A DNA stretch of 64,000 nt, taken from the NCBI RefSeq assembly GCF_008638365.1, contig NZ_VWVU01000002.1:310001-374000 (forward strand). Direction: 5' to 3'. The stretch comes from Nocardiopsis quinghaiensis (GTDB taxonomy: Bacteria > Actinomycetota > Actinomycetes > Streptosporangiales > Streptosporangiaceae). Position numbers and translations under genes: made by a program. A model generated the notes under the pieces. That model was given only the letters and a program-made list of their open reading frames with translations. It was not told where the DNA came from and searched no databases. Below are positions 52,129 through 59,822 of the stretch, piece by piece (within the stretch, counting starts at the first letter, position 1; each line of letters opens with the position of its first letter).

Positions 52129-52797
52129 ATGACCTGCGTTTTGCTGGCCGAAGACGATGTCTCGATCTCCGAGCCTCTCGCGCGCGCACTCCGACGCGAG
52201 GGTTACACGGTGGACGTGACCGTCAACGGCATTGAGACACTCGACCGTGCCCGTGCGGGAGACATCGACCTCATGGTCCTGGATCTCGGGCTGCCCGAAA
52301 TGGATGGGCTCGAGGTGGCACGTCGGCTCCGGGCCGAGGGTCACGGAACGCCGATCCTCATCCTGACCGCGCGCGCCGACGAGGTCGACACCGTCGTCGG
52401 TCTCGACGCGGGCGCCGACGACTACGTCACCAAGCCCTTCCGACTGGCCGAACTGCTGGCCCGTGTCCGTGCCCTGCTGCGCCGGGGCGGCGCCGAGGTG
52501 CCCGTCGTGCACGGTGTACGCATCGACAACGACTCCCGCCGCGCCTGGCTGGGCGAACGCGAGCTACAACTCACCACCAAGGAGTTCGACCTCCTGCGCG
52601 TACTCGTCCGGGACGCGGGCAAGGTGGTCACCCGTGAGCAGATCATGCGCGAGGTCTGGGACACCAACTGGTGGGGGTCCACCAAGACCCTGGACATGCA
52701 CATCTCCTGGCTGCGCCGCAAGCTGGGCGACGACGCCAACCAGCCGTCGTACATCACGACCGTTCGGGGTGTGGGCTTCCGGTTCGAACGAGACTGA
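52129..52797 (+). CDS. OmpR-family response regulator
   Basis: 222 residues from ATG 52129, matching the typical N-terminus MTxVLLAEDD. Receiver domain: acidic pocket EDD, phospho-acceptor Asp in MVLDLGLP, Thr in LTARAD and Lys in VTKPFR. C-terminal winged helix: LTTKEFDLLRVL, VVTREQIMREVW and YITTVRGVGFRF. An in-frame ATG at 52099 lies at the predicted transcript start (see CATAAT at 52087) and would add ten residues in a leaderless mRNA. Partner kinase follows 67 bp downstream. Confidence 0.94.
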   Translation: MTCVLLAEDDVSISEPLARALRREGYTVDVTVNGIETLDRARAGDIDLMVLDLGLPEMDGLEVARRLRAEGHGTPILILTARADEVDTVVGLDAGADDYVTKPFRLAELLARVRALLRRGGAEVPVVHGVRIDNDSRRAWLGERELQLTTKEFDLLRVLVRDAGKVVTREQIMREVWDTNWWGSTKTLDMHISWLRRKLGDDANQPSYITTVRGVGFRFERD

Positions 52798-52864
52798 CAC
52801 GGCCCCGGGTCCGAGGCGCCCCGCGCCGGTCGGCCGCCTCCGGGTCGGACGGACATGAGGTGAC

Positions 52865-54151
52865 ATGCGCAGGCGGATGGTTTTCTCCACCCTGGTGGTG
52901 ACCGTCATCGCCGTCATGCTGCTCGGGCTGCCTCTGGGCGCGCTCACGTACAAGCTGGTGTACGACGAGAGCACCCGCCAGCTCCAGGGCGAGGCGGAGT
53001 TGATCGGTGCCGAGAGCGACACCATGCTGGAGGCCCGCGGCGAACTCAACCCGGGGGAGTTCGACCGGGACCATCCGAACCGCTTCATCCGGATCACCCC
53101 GGCCGACGCGTCCGACCCGGTGACCGCGGGCGACCCCGCCCTCGACCCCGAGGCTCCCGGCTCCCCGAGCGCGCTGAAGGCCACGGCCACCACCGGGCGG
53201 GGCACGCTCGTCGAGGTGTGGACGAGCGCCGAGGGCGTGCAGCAGAGCGTGGTCCGCGCGTGGCTGGGGATCGCGTCCCTGTCCCTGCTGGCCATCGGCG
53301 TCGCCGTGGGGCTGTCGATGTTCCAGGCCCGCAGGCTCACACTGCCCCTGATCGACCTGGCGGTCACCGCCGAACGGCTGGGATCCGGGGTGACCACGCC
53401 CTGGGGCCACCGCTACGGGATCCCCGAGGCCGACCGGGTGGCGGAGGTCCTGGACCGCAGCGCCGAGCGCATCGCCGGGCTGATCGCCACCGAGCGCCAC
53501 TTCGCCACCGACGCCTCACACCAGCTGCGCACACCGCTGACCGCACTGATGATGCGCCTGGAGGAGATCCTCGCCGAGGCCGACGACTCGGAGGTGGTCC
53601 GTGAGGAGGGCGAGGCCGCCCTGGCCCAGACCGAACGCCTGGTGGAGACCGTGGAGAGCCTGCTGGGGCGGGCCCGCAAGAGTCAGAACCCCGAGGTGGA
53701 GGCGGTGGAGGTCGACCCCGTCCTCAACCACGTCCAGGCCGAGTGGCAGCCGGTCTTCCATGCCGAGCAGCGCAGGCTGCTGGTCACCGGGGTGTCTGGG
53801 CTGACGGCCATGACCGTCCCCACCGACCTGGCGCAGATCATCGCGACCCTGGTGGAGAACGCCTACAAGCACGGCGCGGGCACGGTGACCGTCCGCCGCC
53901 TCGACACCGACCAGTCGGTGCGCATCGAGGTGAGCGACGAGGGCGAGGGGGTTCCCGAGCACCTGGCGGGCCGGATCTTCGAACGCGAGGTCAGCGGGAG
54001 CGGCGGCACCGGCCTGGGGCTGGCGCTGGCCCGGCACATCGCCGAGTCCGAGGGCGCACGGATCGAGCTGGTGCAGACCAGGCCGACCACCTTCGCGCTG
54101 TTCCTGCCCGCGGGGGCGGGCGGCCTGTCGAAGATGACCGGCCCGGTCTGA
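52865..54151 (+). CDS. Sensor histidine kinase
   Basis: 428 residues. Two membrane helices (about 5-28 and 140-160) bracket a sensor region of about 110 residues with no recognised domain. A HAMP-like segment follows (FQARRLTLPLIDLAVTAERL). The H-box is FATDASHQLRTPLTALMMRL (phospho-His about 219). ATPase motifs: N-box VENAYKHG, G1 DEGEGVPE, G2 GGTGLGLALARHI. The stimulus is unknown; the partner is the OmpR-type regulator just upstream. The stop lies 17 bases from the convergent glycosyltransferase gene. Confidence 0.93.
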   Translation: MRRRMVFSTLVVTVIAVMLLGLPLGALTYKLVYDESTRQLQGEAELIGAESDTMLEARGELNPGEFDRDHPNRFIRITPADASDPVTAGDPALDPEAPGSPSALKATATTGRGTLVEVWTSAEGVQQSVVRAWLGIASLSLLAIGVAVGLSMFQARRLTLPLIDLAVTAERLGSGVTTPWGHRYGIPEADRVAEVLDRSAERIAGLIATERHFATDASHQLRTPLTALMMRLEEILAEADDSEVVREEGEAALAQTERLVETVESLLGRARKSQNPEVEAVEVDPVLNHVQAEWQPVFHAEQRRLLVTGVSGLTAMTVPTDLAQIIATLVENAYKHGAGTVTVRRLDTDQSVRIEVSDEGEGVPEHLAGRIFEREVSGSGGTGLGLALARHIAESEGARIELVQTRPTTFALFLPAGAGGLSKMTGPV

Positions 54152-54168
54152 ACTCCGGGATGCGGGCC

Positions 54169-56385
54169 TCAGGCGTCCGCCCTGGCGGTGGACTGCTCCG
54201 CCTGGTCGGGAGTCTTGCCCCGCACCACCAGGTCACTCCACAGTGAACGCACCCGGCCCAGGCCGTAGGCCTTGGTGACCTCCCCGCGCGCACGCTCCGC
54301 CTCGGCGGCGAAGCGTCCCTCGCTCACGGTCGCGTGGATGGACTCGGCCATCGCCACCGCGTCGTCGTGGATCCAGTGCGGGTCGTAGATGGTGTCCGCG
54401 CCCGGCCACGGCAGCAGCGCGGGCACTCCGCCCGAGGCGGCGCACTCGGCCGGAGCCAGATGGAACGACTCGTCGTCGCTGGTGGAGAGCATGAACCCCA
54501 CCCGCCGCAGCCAGGTGGCCACGTCCGGCCCGAACGGGTCGAACACCACCCCGGAGGCGAGGAGGTCGTCACGCTGGATCCTCCGGTACACGCGTTCGAA
54601 GTAGGCGCGCTCCTCCGGGCGGTTCCAGACCCACCAGTACTCCCACGGCTGCTTGGTCTTCACCGACAGCGTGTACCTCGGGTCCATGCGCCGCAGCTCC
54701 GACAGCACGTCCAGGCCCCGGTCCAGGCGCTTGCGCGACGGAGCGATCCCGACCATGCCCATCGAGTACTCCACGCCGGAGAGCTTGGGCCGGTCCAACT
54801 GCTCGTCGTCCACCCAGTTGGGCATCACGACCACCTTGTCGGCGGGCCATCCGGTCAGCTCCCGGGTCAGGTCGGCGTAGTGGGGGCTCACGCACACCAC
54901 GGCGTCCACCTTGTCGATGTCGAGCTTGCGCGGCCACTCCGCGTACAGCTCGAAGCGGTGCAGCCGCACGATCAGCCGCTGGTCGGGCCGTTTCCACTTG
55001 GCGTAGAACAGGGCGTTGGGCCCGCACCACTCGCAGATCACCACGTCCGCCCAGCCCGCCAGCTCGCGGGACCGGTACTGGTCGTGGGTGCTCAGCCCCT
55101 CCCACTCGTCCATGCGCACGTCCAGCCCGGGCAGCGAGTCCAGGTACTCGGCCAGGCGGGTGAAGAACTTCATGTCGTGCCCGGCCACGACCACCTTGAG
55201 CGGCCGGTCCGGGTCGGCGCCCGCCGGTGCCGGGGGCAGCGCCTCGGTGAGGTAGCCGCGCAGCCGCTCGGCCGCCCGCTCCAGGGTGTGGTCGGCCGCG
55301 GCGTCGCGGCAGCGCGCGGCGGCGTCCGCGTAGACCGCGCGGTCGTTGTGGGCGCGGGCGACCACCTCGGCGACCGAGGAGACGTCCGCGCCGGCGAACA
55401 GCGGGTAGTCGGCTCCCAGCATCGTCTCGTGCATGGGAGTGCGGTTGAGCACCACCGGCAGTCCGAGCGCGCCCAGTTCCAGCACCTTGGTGGACATCTC
55501 CAGGCTGGCGTCCATGGACGGGTCGCGCCAGGAGAGCCCGAAGCCGCACTCGGCGGCCTGGCGGAGCGCGTCGGCACGCGACATCCCGCCGCGCCAGTCC
55601 ACCTCCGGGGTGTCCTCCAGGGCCCTGCGCATGCGCCTGGCCCAGTCGGCGGGCTCCGCGTGGATCTTGTCGCCGATCATCACCAGTTCGGCGTCCACCC
55701 CGCGCCGCGCCAGCTCGGCGGGCAGCTCGGTCATCTCCAGGGTGTTCCACCGCGGCGCGAACTTGCCCGTGTAGGCCATGCGGGCCCGGGCGTGCGCCTC
55801 CCCGTCCGCGCGCGCGTCCTCGGGAACGACCACCACGGGCGGGAACAGGACCGACCGGCCGCAGGCGGCGGGCACCGACGCCTCCAGGAAGGCGCGCAGC
55901 TCCTCGGTCTGGCAGAGCAGGAACCGGGAGGCCAGCGCGATCTCGGTGAGCTCGGTGGTGGCTGTCGCCGACAGCTCTCCCACACTGTGCGGGAAGTCGG
56001 TCAGGTAGGTCCACAGGCGTCCCGCCAGTGCCTCCTCCTGCGCGGCCAGCCCGGCCAGGCGGCGGCCGCGCACGACCACCAGGTCGAAGGCCCTGCGCTC
56101 GTGGTACCTGGTCATCAGGGTGACGGCCTGCTCCGGAGTGAGCCCCCGCGGCTCCAGGTCCGGCAGTGCCTTGTCCTCGTGGGGATGCAGGAGCCTGACT
56201 CCGGGCACCCTGGTCAGGGGCTCGGTGAGCCGGTCGGTGCGCACGGGCGCCTTCAGCAGCAGGGTGACCTCGCATCCGGCGGCGGCCAGGGCCTGCGCCA
56301 TCGACTGCGCCCAGATCGCGGAACCGTCGATGATGTTGAGGTCCACGTCCCCGTACAGGAGTGCGCGCGGAGGCGGTGTACTCAC
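54169..56385 (-). CDS. Tandem-domain GT-B glycosyltransferase
   Basis: 738 residues from GTG 56385 (AAGGGAAG upstream). Two GT-B-like halves: residues 1 to about 390 with AYTGKFAPRWNTLEM and STKVLELGALGLPVVLNRTP, and residues about 400-738 with CEWCGPNALFYAKW, VVMPNWVDDEQL, GIAPSRKRLDRGLDVL and a C-terminal FHLAPAECAASGGVPALL. Both C-halves keep the GT4-type E-x7-E-like region (KVLELGALGLPV; APAECAASGGVPA). It may add two sugars in sequence or one half may be inactive. It heads the surface-glycan cluster on the minus strand, and is last in its operon. Confidence 0.85.
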   Translation of the reverse strand: MSTPPPRALLYGDVDLNIIDGSAIWAQSMAQALAAAGCEVTLLLKAPVRTDRLTEPLTRVPGVRLLHPHEDKALPDLEPRGLTPEQAVTLMTRYHERRAFDLVVVRGRRLAGLAAQEEALAGRLWTYLTDFPHSVGELSATATTELTEIALASRFLLCQTEELRAFLEASVPAACGRSVLFPPVVVVPEDARADGEAHARARMAYTGKFAPRWNTLEMTELPAELARRGVDAELVMIGDKIHAEPADWARRMRRALEDTPEVDWRGGMSRADALRQAAECGFGLSWRDPSMDASLEMSTKVLELGALGLPVVLNRTPMHETMLGADYPLFAGADVSSVAEVVARAHNDRAVYADAAARCRDAAADHTLERAAERLRGYLTEALPPAPAGADPDRPLKVVVAGHDMKFFTRLAEYLDSLPGLDVRMDEWEGLSTHDQYRSRELAGWADVVICEWCGPNALFYAKWKRPDQRLIVRLHRFELYAEWPRKLDIDKVDAVVCVSPHYADLTRELTGWPADKVVVMPNWVDDEQLDRPKLSGVEYSMGMVGIAPSRKRLDRGLDVLSELRRMDPRYTLSVKTKQPWEYWWVWNRPEERAYFERVYRRIQRDDLLASGVVFDPFGPDVATWLRRVGFMLSTSDDESFHLAPAECAASGGVPALLPWPGADTIYDPHWIHDDAVAMAESIHATVSEGRFAAEAERARGEVTKAYGLGRVRSLWSDLVVRGKTPDQAEQSTARADA

Positions 56386-56443
56386 GTTCTTCCCTTCGGA
56401 TGCTTTCTCGTTGCCCGTGCGGGGCGGTCGGCGCGGTCGGTGG

Positions 56444-58234
56444 TCAACCGACCGCACCGCTCGGGGCGTCCGTGGTGTTGTACACGGCGTCCTCGGCGTC
56501 GGGGTCGGTGCCCGTACCGTGGTCGGGCCCCAGGGCCAGGAGCCGGGTACCGCGGCGGTTCCACTCCGCGGGATCCCAGCCGCGCCGCAGCAGTCCGGTA
56601 CGGGCCAGTTCCGGGACGACCGCGCTGACGAAGACGTACTGCTGCTCGCCGGTGCTCGGGCGGTCGAAGAGCCCGCGTGCCCCGCCTCCCGGCGGTTGGC
56701 CGCCCGTGCCGCCGCCCGGCTCCCCGGAGCCGAGGTCCACGGTGCCGACCGCGTCGGCGTCCGAGCACTCGACCGCGCACACCAGGTCGGCGAGCCGGCT
56801 GCGTCCCACGGGTGCGGTCCACAGGTGCGCCCAGGGCGCGGTGGCGCGCTCGGCCAGGACCGCCCACCGCTCCGGCCCGAGCCCGCCGACCCGGATGTCG
56901 GGTGTGCTCCGGGTCAGCTCCTCGGGGGTGTCCGGGGCGCTGAAGCGCGCGGTGCGCACGGTGACGCCCTCGGCCCGCAGCCGCCGGATCCCGGGCAGGT
57001 GTGAGGCCGTGCTGGGCACGACCACCTCCGTGGGCTTCAGGAACGCCGCCAGCAGGTCGTCGGCGAGCAGGTCGGCGTCGGCCTCCCCCGCCGGGTCGGC
57101 GAGGACGGCCACGGAGCGGCCCCGCAGCGGCAGTTCCGAGCCCGGGGTCCCGGGCGGGAAGCCCAGGCCGTCCAGGATCTCGGCGAGGCGGACCGGCGTG
57201 GCCTCCCGGAGGAAGACCTGCCGGAGCATGCCCCGCTGCTCGGAGGGTGTGGGCTCCTCGGCACGCAGGCGCGGCACCGTGACCGCCAGTCCCTCCGCGG
57301 CGGGGTCGTCCGGGTCCGGGACCGCCGCGTGGGCGACCACGCGGGTACCGCACGCCCAGGCACGTCGGCGCAGGCGTGTGTCCTCGCTCGGGAACGCGGG
57401 GACGACGGCGACGTTGGCGGCGCGCAGGGCGTCGGCCAGGCCGGAGGAGTCGGCGTCCACCACGCCCGCGCCCAGCTCGGTGAGGACGTCCGGGACGGGC
57501 TCGTCGCGGTGGCCGCGCACGAACACCGCCTTGGGTCCGGGCGTCAGGTGGGCGGCCACCGGGTTGAACAGGTGCAGCGGGACCCCGGCGTCCCCCCTGT
57601 GGATCCTGTCGAAGCCCAGTTCGCGCAGTGCGGGCGGGGAGGGGGCGTCGTCGATCAGGACGGTGGGGATGCCCCGTGCGGCGGCGGACTCCAGCACCCA
57701 GTGCAGGGCACGGGTGCGGTCCACGACCGCGGGGTCGCCCACGTGTGCCCACGGCGAGCCCGGGGCGGCGGCCGAGGCGGAGACCAGGACCAGGTCCACG
57801 TCCACGCCGTCCATGACGATCTGGGCGTCGTGCGGTCGCAGGGAGACCGGCTGCACGTACGGGTCGATCGCCTCGGCGATGGCGGGGCCGACGACGGTGG
57901 CGGCCACGAGCAGGTTCTCGCTGCCGCCCGGTACACCCGTGAGGAGTCGGGCCTCCTGGCGGTCCGCGTCGAAGGAGCGGACCGGCTCGACGCCGCGGCG
58001 GCGTTCGGTGTGCCGGGTGGTTCCGCTGCGCCGCCAGAGGCGGTAGAGGTCACGCGGGAGTTTGACCAGGGACCGGCCGGGCTTCTTCGCGGCGGCCGTG
58101 AGCGCGCGCCCCACCTGGAGAGAGGTGGAGCCCTCCACGGCCGCCAGCCGCACGCGTGCCTCCTGGAGCTGGGCCTCGCGCTCGGCCAGCGCCTGGCGGA
58201 GCTGTTCGGTCTGGCTCTGTTCACGCCGTTTCAC
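56444..58234 (-). CDS. Coiled-coil protein with glycosyltransferase-like body
   Basis: 596 residues from GTG 58234 (AGGTGG six bases upstream). An N-terminal coiled coil (EQLRQALAEREAQLQEARVR) is followed by a segment GRALTAAAKKPGRSLVKLPR like those in front of some polysaccharide-biosynthesis glycosyltransferases. The long remainder alternates hydrophobic strands and helices (VDLVLVSASAAAPGSPW, IPTVLIDDAP, VAVVPAFPSEDTRLRRRAWA) consistent with a degenerate GT-B fold, but the donor-binding ExxxxxxxE signature is not evident. Possibly a scaffold or regulatory partner of the adjacent enzymes. Function not assigned. Confidence 0.65.
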   Translation of the reverse strand: MKRREQSQTEQLRQALAEREAQLQEARVRLAAVEGSTSLQVGRALTAAAKKPGRSLVKLPRDLYRLWRRSGTTRHTERRRGVEPVRSFDADRQEARLLTGVPGGSENLLVAATVVGPAIAEAIDPYVQPVSLRPHDAQIVMDGVDVDLVLVSASAAAPGSPWAHVGDPAVVDRTRALHWVLESAAARGIPTVLIDDAPSPPALRELGFDRIHRGDAGVPLHLFNPVAAHLTPGPKAVFVRGHRDEPVPDVLTELGAGVVDADSSGLADALRAANVAVVPAFPSEDTRLRRRAWACGTRVVAHAAVPDPDDPAAEGLAVTVPRLRAEEPTPSEQRGMLRQVFLREATPVRLAEILDGLGFPPGTPGSELPLRGRSVAVLADPAGEADADLLADDLLAAFLKPTEVVVPSTASHLPGIRRLRAEGVTVRTARFSAPDTPEELTRSTPDIRVGGLGPERWAVLAERATAPWAHLWTAPVGRSRLADLVCAVECSDADAVGTVDLGSGEPGGGTGGQPPGGGARGLFDRPSTGEQQYVFVSAVVPELARTGLLRRGWDPAEWNRRGTRLLALGPDHGTGTDPDAEDAVYNTTDAPSGAVG

Positions 58235-58415
58235 GGTCTGCCACCTTGTGTTCTGGTCGGATCGGCGAAACCACTGCGTCGGTCGGCTGTGGTGGGGCCG
58301 ACGTCGCGGGGCGGTACCCCCGGCGCGTGCCCGGCCGGGTACGGATGCCCTTGGCGAGGCGTGTCGCGGGTCCGGCCGGGCGTCTGGGCGGAGAGGACTG
58401 ATGGACGTTTGCCAT
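58221..58415 (-). CDS. Small Pro/Arg-rich ORF, possible coupled peptide 2
   Basis: 64 codons from ATG 58415; its end overlaps the start of the coiled-coil protein gene by 14 bases, so it could couple translation. Product rich in P, R and T (MANVHQSSPPRRPAGPATRL), no domain. AGG of the ribosome-binding site overlaps the stop of the preceding small ORF (AGGTAA). Conservation would decide whether it is real. Confidence 0.35.
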   Translation of the reverse strand: MANVHQSSPPRRPAGPATRLAKGIRTRPGTRRGYRPATSAPPQPTDAVVSPIRPEHKVADRETA

Positions 58416-58421
58416 GGTGGG

Positions 58422-58556
58422 TTACCTGGACCGCTGTGGGGGAATCGGGACGATGCCGCGGCCGCCCGTCGGGGCCGGGGCGGGAACGGCGCGTTCCCGG
58501 GTTCCCTCCCGGGCGTGCCTGGGCTCGGGGACGGGGTTGCGGTTCTCGTGTGTCAT
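58422..58556 (-). CDS. Small Pro/Arg-rich ORF, possible coupled peptide 1
   Basis: 44 codons from ATG 58556, six bases after the wecB stop; the ribosome-binding site AGGTGA contains that stop. Product MTHENRNPVPEPRHAREG and onward, rich in P, R and E, no recognised domain. The stop/start junction closely resembles the one after it (GTCCAGGTGAACCCCATG versus GTCCAGGTAACCCACCATG). Confidence 0.35.
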   Translation of the reverse strand: MTHENRNPVPEPRHAREGTRERAVPAPAPTGGRGIVPIPPQRSR

Positions 58557-58561
58557 GGGGT

Positions 58562-59683
58562 TCACCTGGACCACTGGGTGAGGACGGAGGCGATGCGCTC
58601 ACCGGCGTGCCCGTCCCACAGGGGCGGGGTGTCGTCGCCGATCCGCTCGGGGGTCTGCCCGTGCAGGACCTTGGTGACGGCCTGGATGAGGTCGGCCTCC
58701 GTGACGAGCTGGTTGGTGCCGTGGGTGATGGTGACGGGGCGTTCGGTGTTGGGGCGCAGGGTCAGGCAGGGGACCCCGAGGATGGTGGTCTCCTCCTGCA
58801 CGCCGCCGGAGTCGGTGACCACGGCGGCGGCGCCGCGGGTCAGGGCGACGAAGTCGAGGTAGCCGAGGGGTTCGAGGAGTCGCACGCGCGGGTGGTCGCC
58901 GAGCCCGACCCGGTCGAAGGCGGCCCTGCCGCGCGGGTGCACGGGCATGACCACGTCGGCGAGCTCGGCGATCCCGTGCAGGCGCTCGGTGAGTCGGGCG
59001 ACGTTGTCGGGGTCGTCCACGTTCGCGGGCCGGTGCAGGGTGGCGGCGACGTAGCGCTCGGGCAGGTCGAGGCGGTCCCGCAGGGCCTCGACGTCGAAGC
59101 GGTCGAGGTTGCCCAGCAGGGTGTCGATCATGGGGTTGCCGACCAGGTGGACGCGGTCGGGCGCGACGCCCTCGGCGGCCAGGTGGCCGATGGCCTCCGG
59201 GCTGGTGGCGAAGCACAGGTCGCTGAGCTGGTCGGTGACCCGGCGGTTGATCTCCTCGGGCATGGTGTCGTCGAAGGAGCGCAGGCCCGCCTCCACGTGG
59301 GCCACGGGGATCCGCAGCTTGGCGGCCACCAGGGCGGCGGCGACGGTGGAGTTGACGTCTCCGTAGACGACCACCATGCCGGGCTGGCGCGCGGTGAACT
59401 CCTTCTCCAGACCCACCATGAGGGCGGCGGTCTGGGCCGCGTGGGAGCCCGATCCCACGCCGAGGTCGACATCGGGGGTGGGCAGGTTCAGGTCGCGGAA
59501 GAACACGGCGGACATGCGGTCGTCGTAGTGCTGGCCGGTGTGCACGACCGACTGGTGGGCGCCGCGCCCGCGCAGGGCGGAGACGACGGGCGCGGCCTTG
59601 ACGAAGTTGGGGCGCGCGCCGACGACGTGCACGATCCCTGTGTCCTGGCTCCCCAGGGGGGCGCTCGTTGCCACGACTCTCAC
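58562..59683 (-). CDS. wecB: UDP-N-acetylglucosamine 2-epimerase (non-hydrolysing)
   Basis: 373 residues from GTG 59683 (GAAGGA upstream). It interconverts UDP-GlcNAc and UDP-ManNAc. Motifs: VVGARPNFVKAAPV, HTGQHYDDRMS, VVYGDVNSTVAAALVAAK, HVEAGLRSFDDTMPEEINR and, near the end, VTDSGGVQEETTILGVPCLT, all typical of the family, with catalytic Asp, Glu and His positions filled. A nucleotide-sugar dehydrogenase gene lies 2 kb away on the other strand, so UDP-ManNAcA could be produced. Confidence 0.95.
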   Translation of the reverse strand: MRVVATSAPLGSQDTGIVHVVGARPNFVKAAPVVSALRGRGAHQSVVHTGQHYDDRMSAVFFRDLNLPTPDVDLGVGSGSHAAQTAALMVGLEKEFTARQPGMVVVYGDVNSTVAAALVAAKLRIPVAHVEAGLRSFDDTMPEEINRRVTDQLSDLCFATSPEAIGHLAAEGVAPDRVHLVGNPMIDTLLGNLDRFDVEALRDRLDLPERYVAATLHRPANVDDPDNVARLTERLHGIAELADVVMPVHPRGRAAFDRVGLGDHPRVRLLEPLGYLDFVALTRGAAAVVTDSGGVQEETTILGVPCLTLRPNTERPVTITHGTNQLVTEADLIQAVTKVLHGQTPERIGDDTPPLWDGHAGERIASVLTQWSR

Positions 59684-59822
59684 GTTTCCTTCTGTTGGGG
59701 TGATGTTCCCGCCGTGACCGGCGGGGCTGGTGTGGTCCGGCGACGTTCTTTGCCCGAGCCGTCCCGTCCGTGTCGCCGTGGTGTCACCACATGGTCACGT
59801 CGGCGTGGTTGTGTGACTGACC

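Noticed and set aside
59684-59822. Possible small gene between wecB and the glycosyltransferase
   Set aside because: Only short frames without ribosome-binding sites; the 139 bp are best read as a divergent promoter region.
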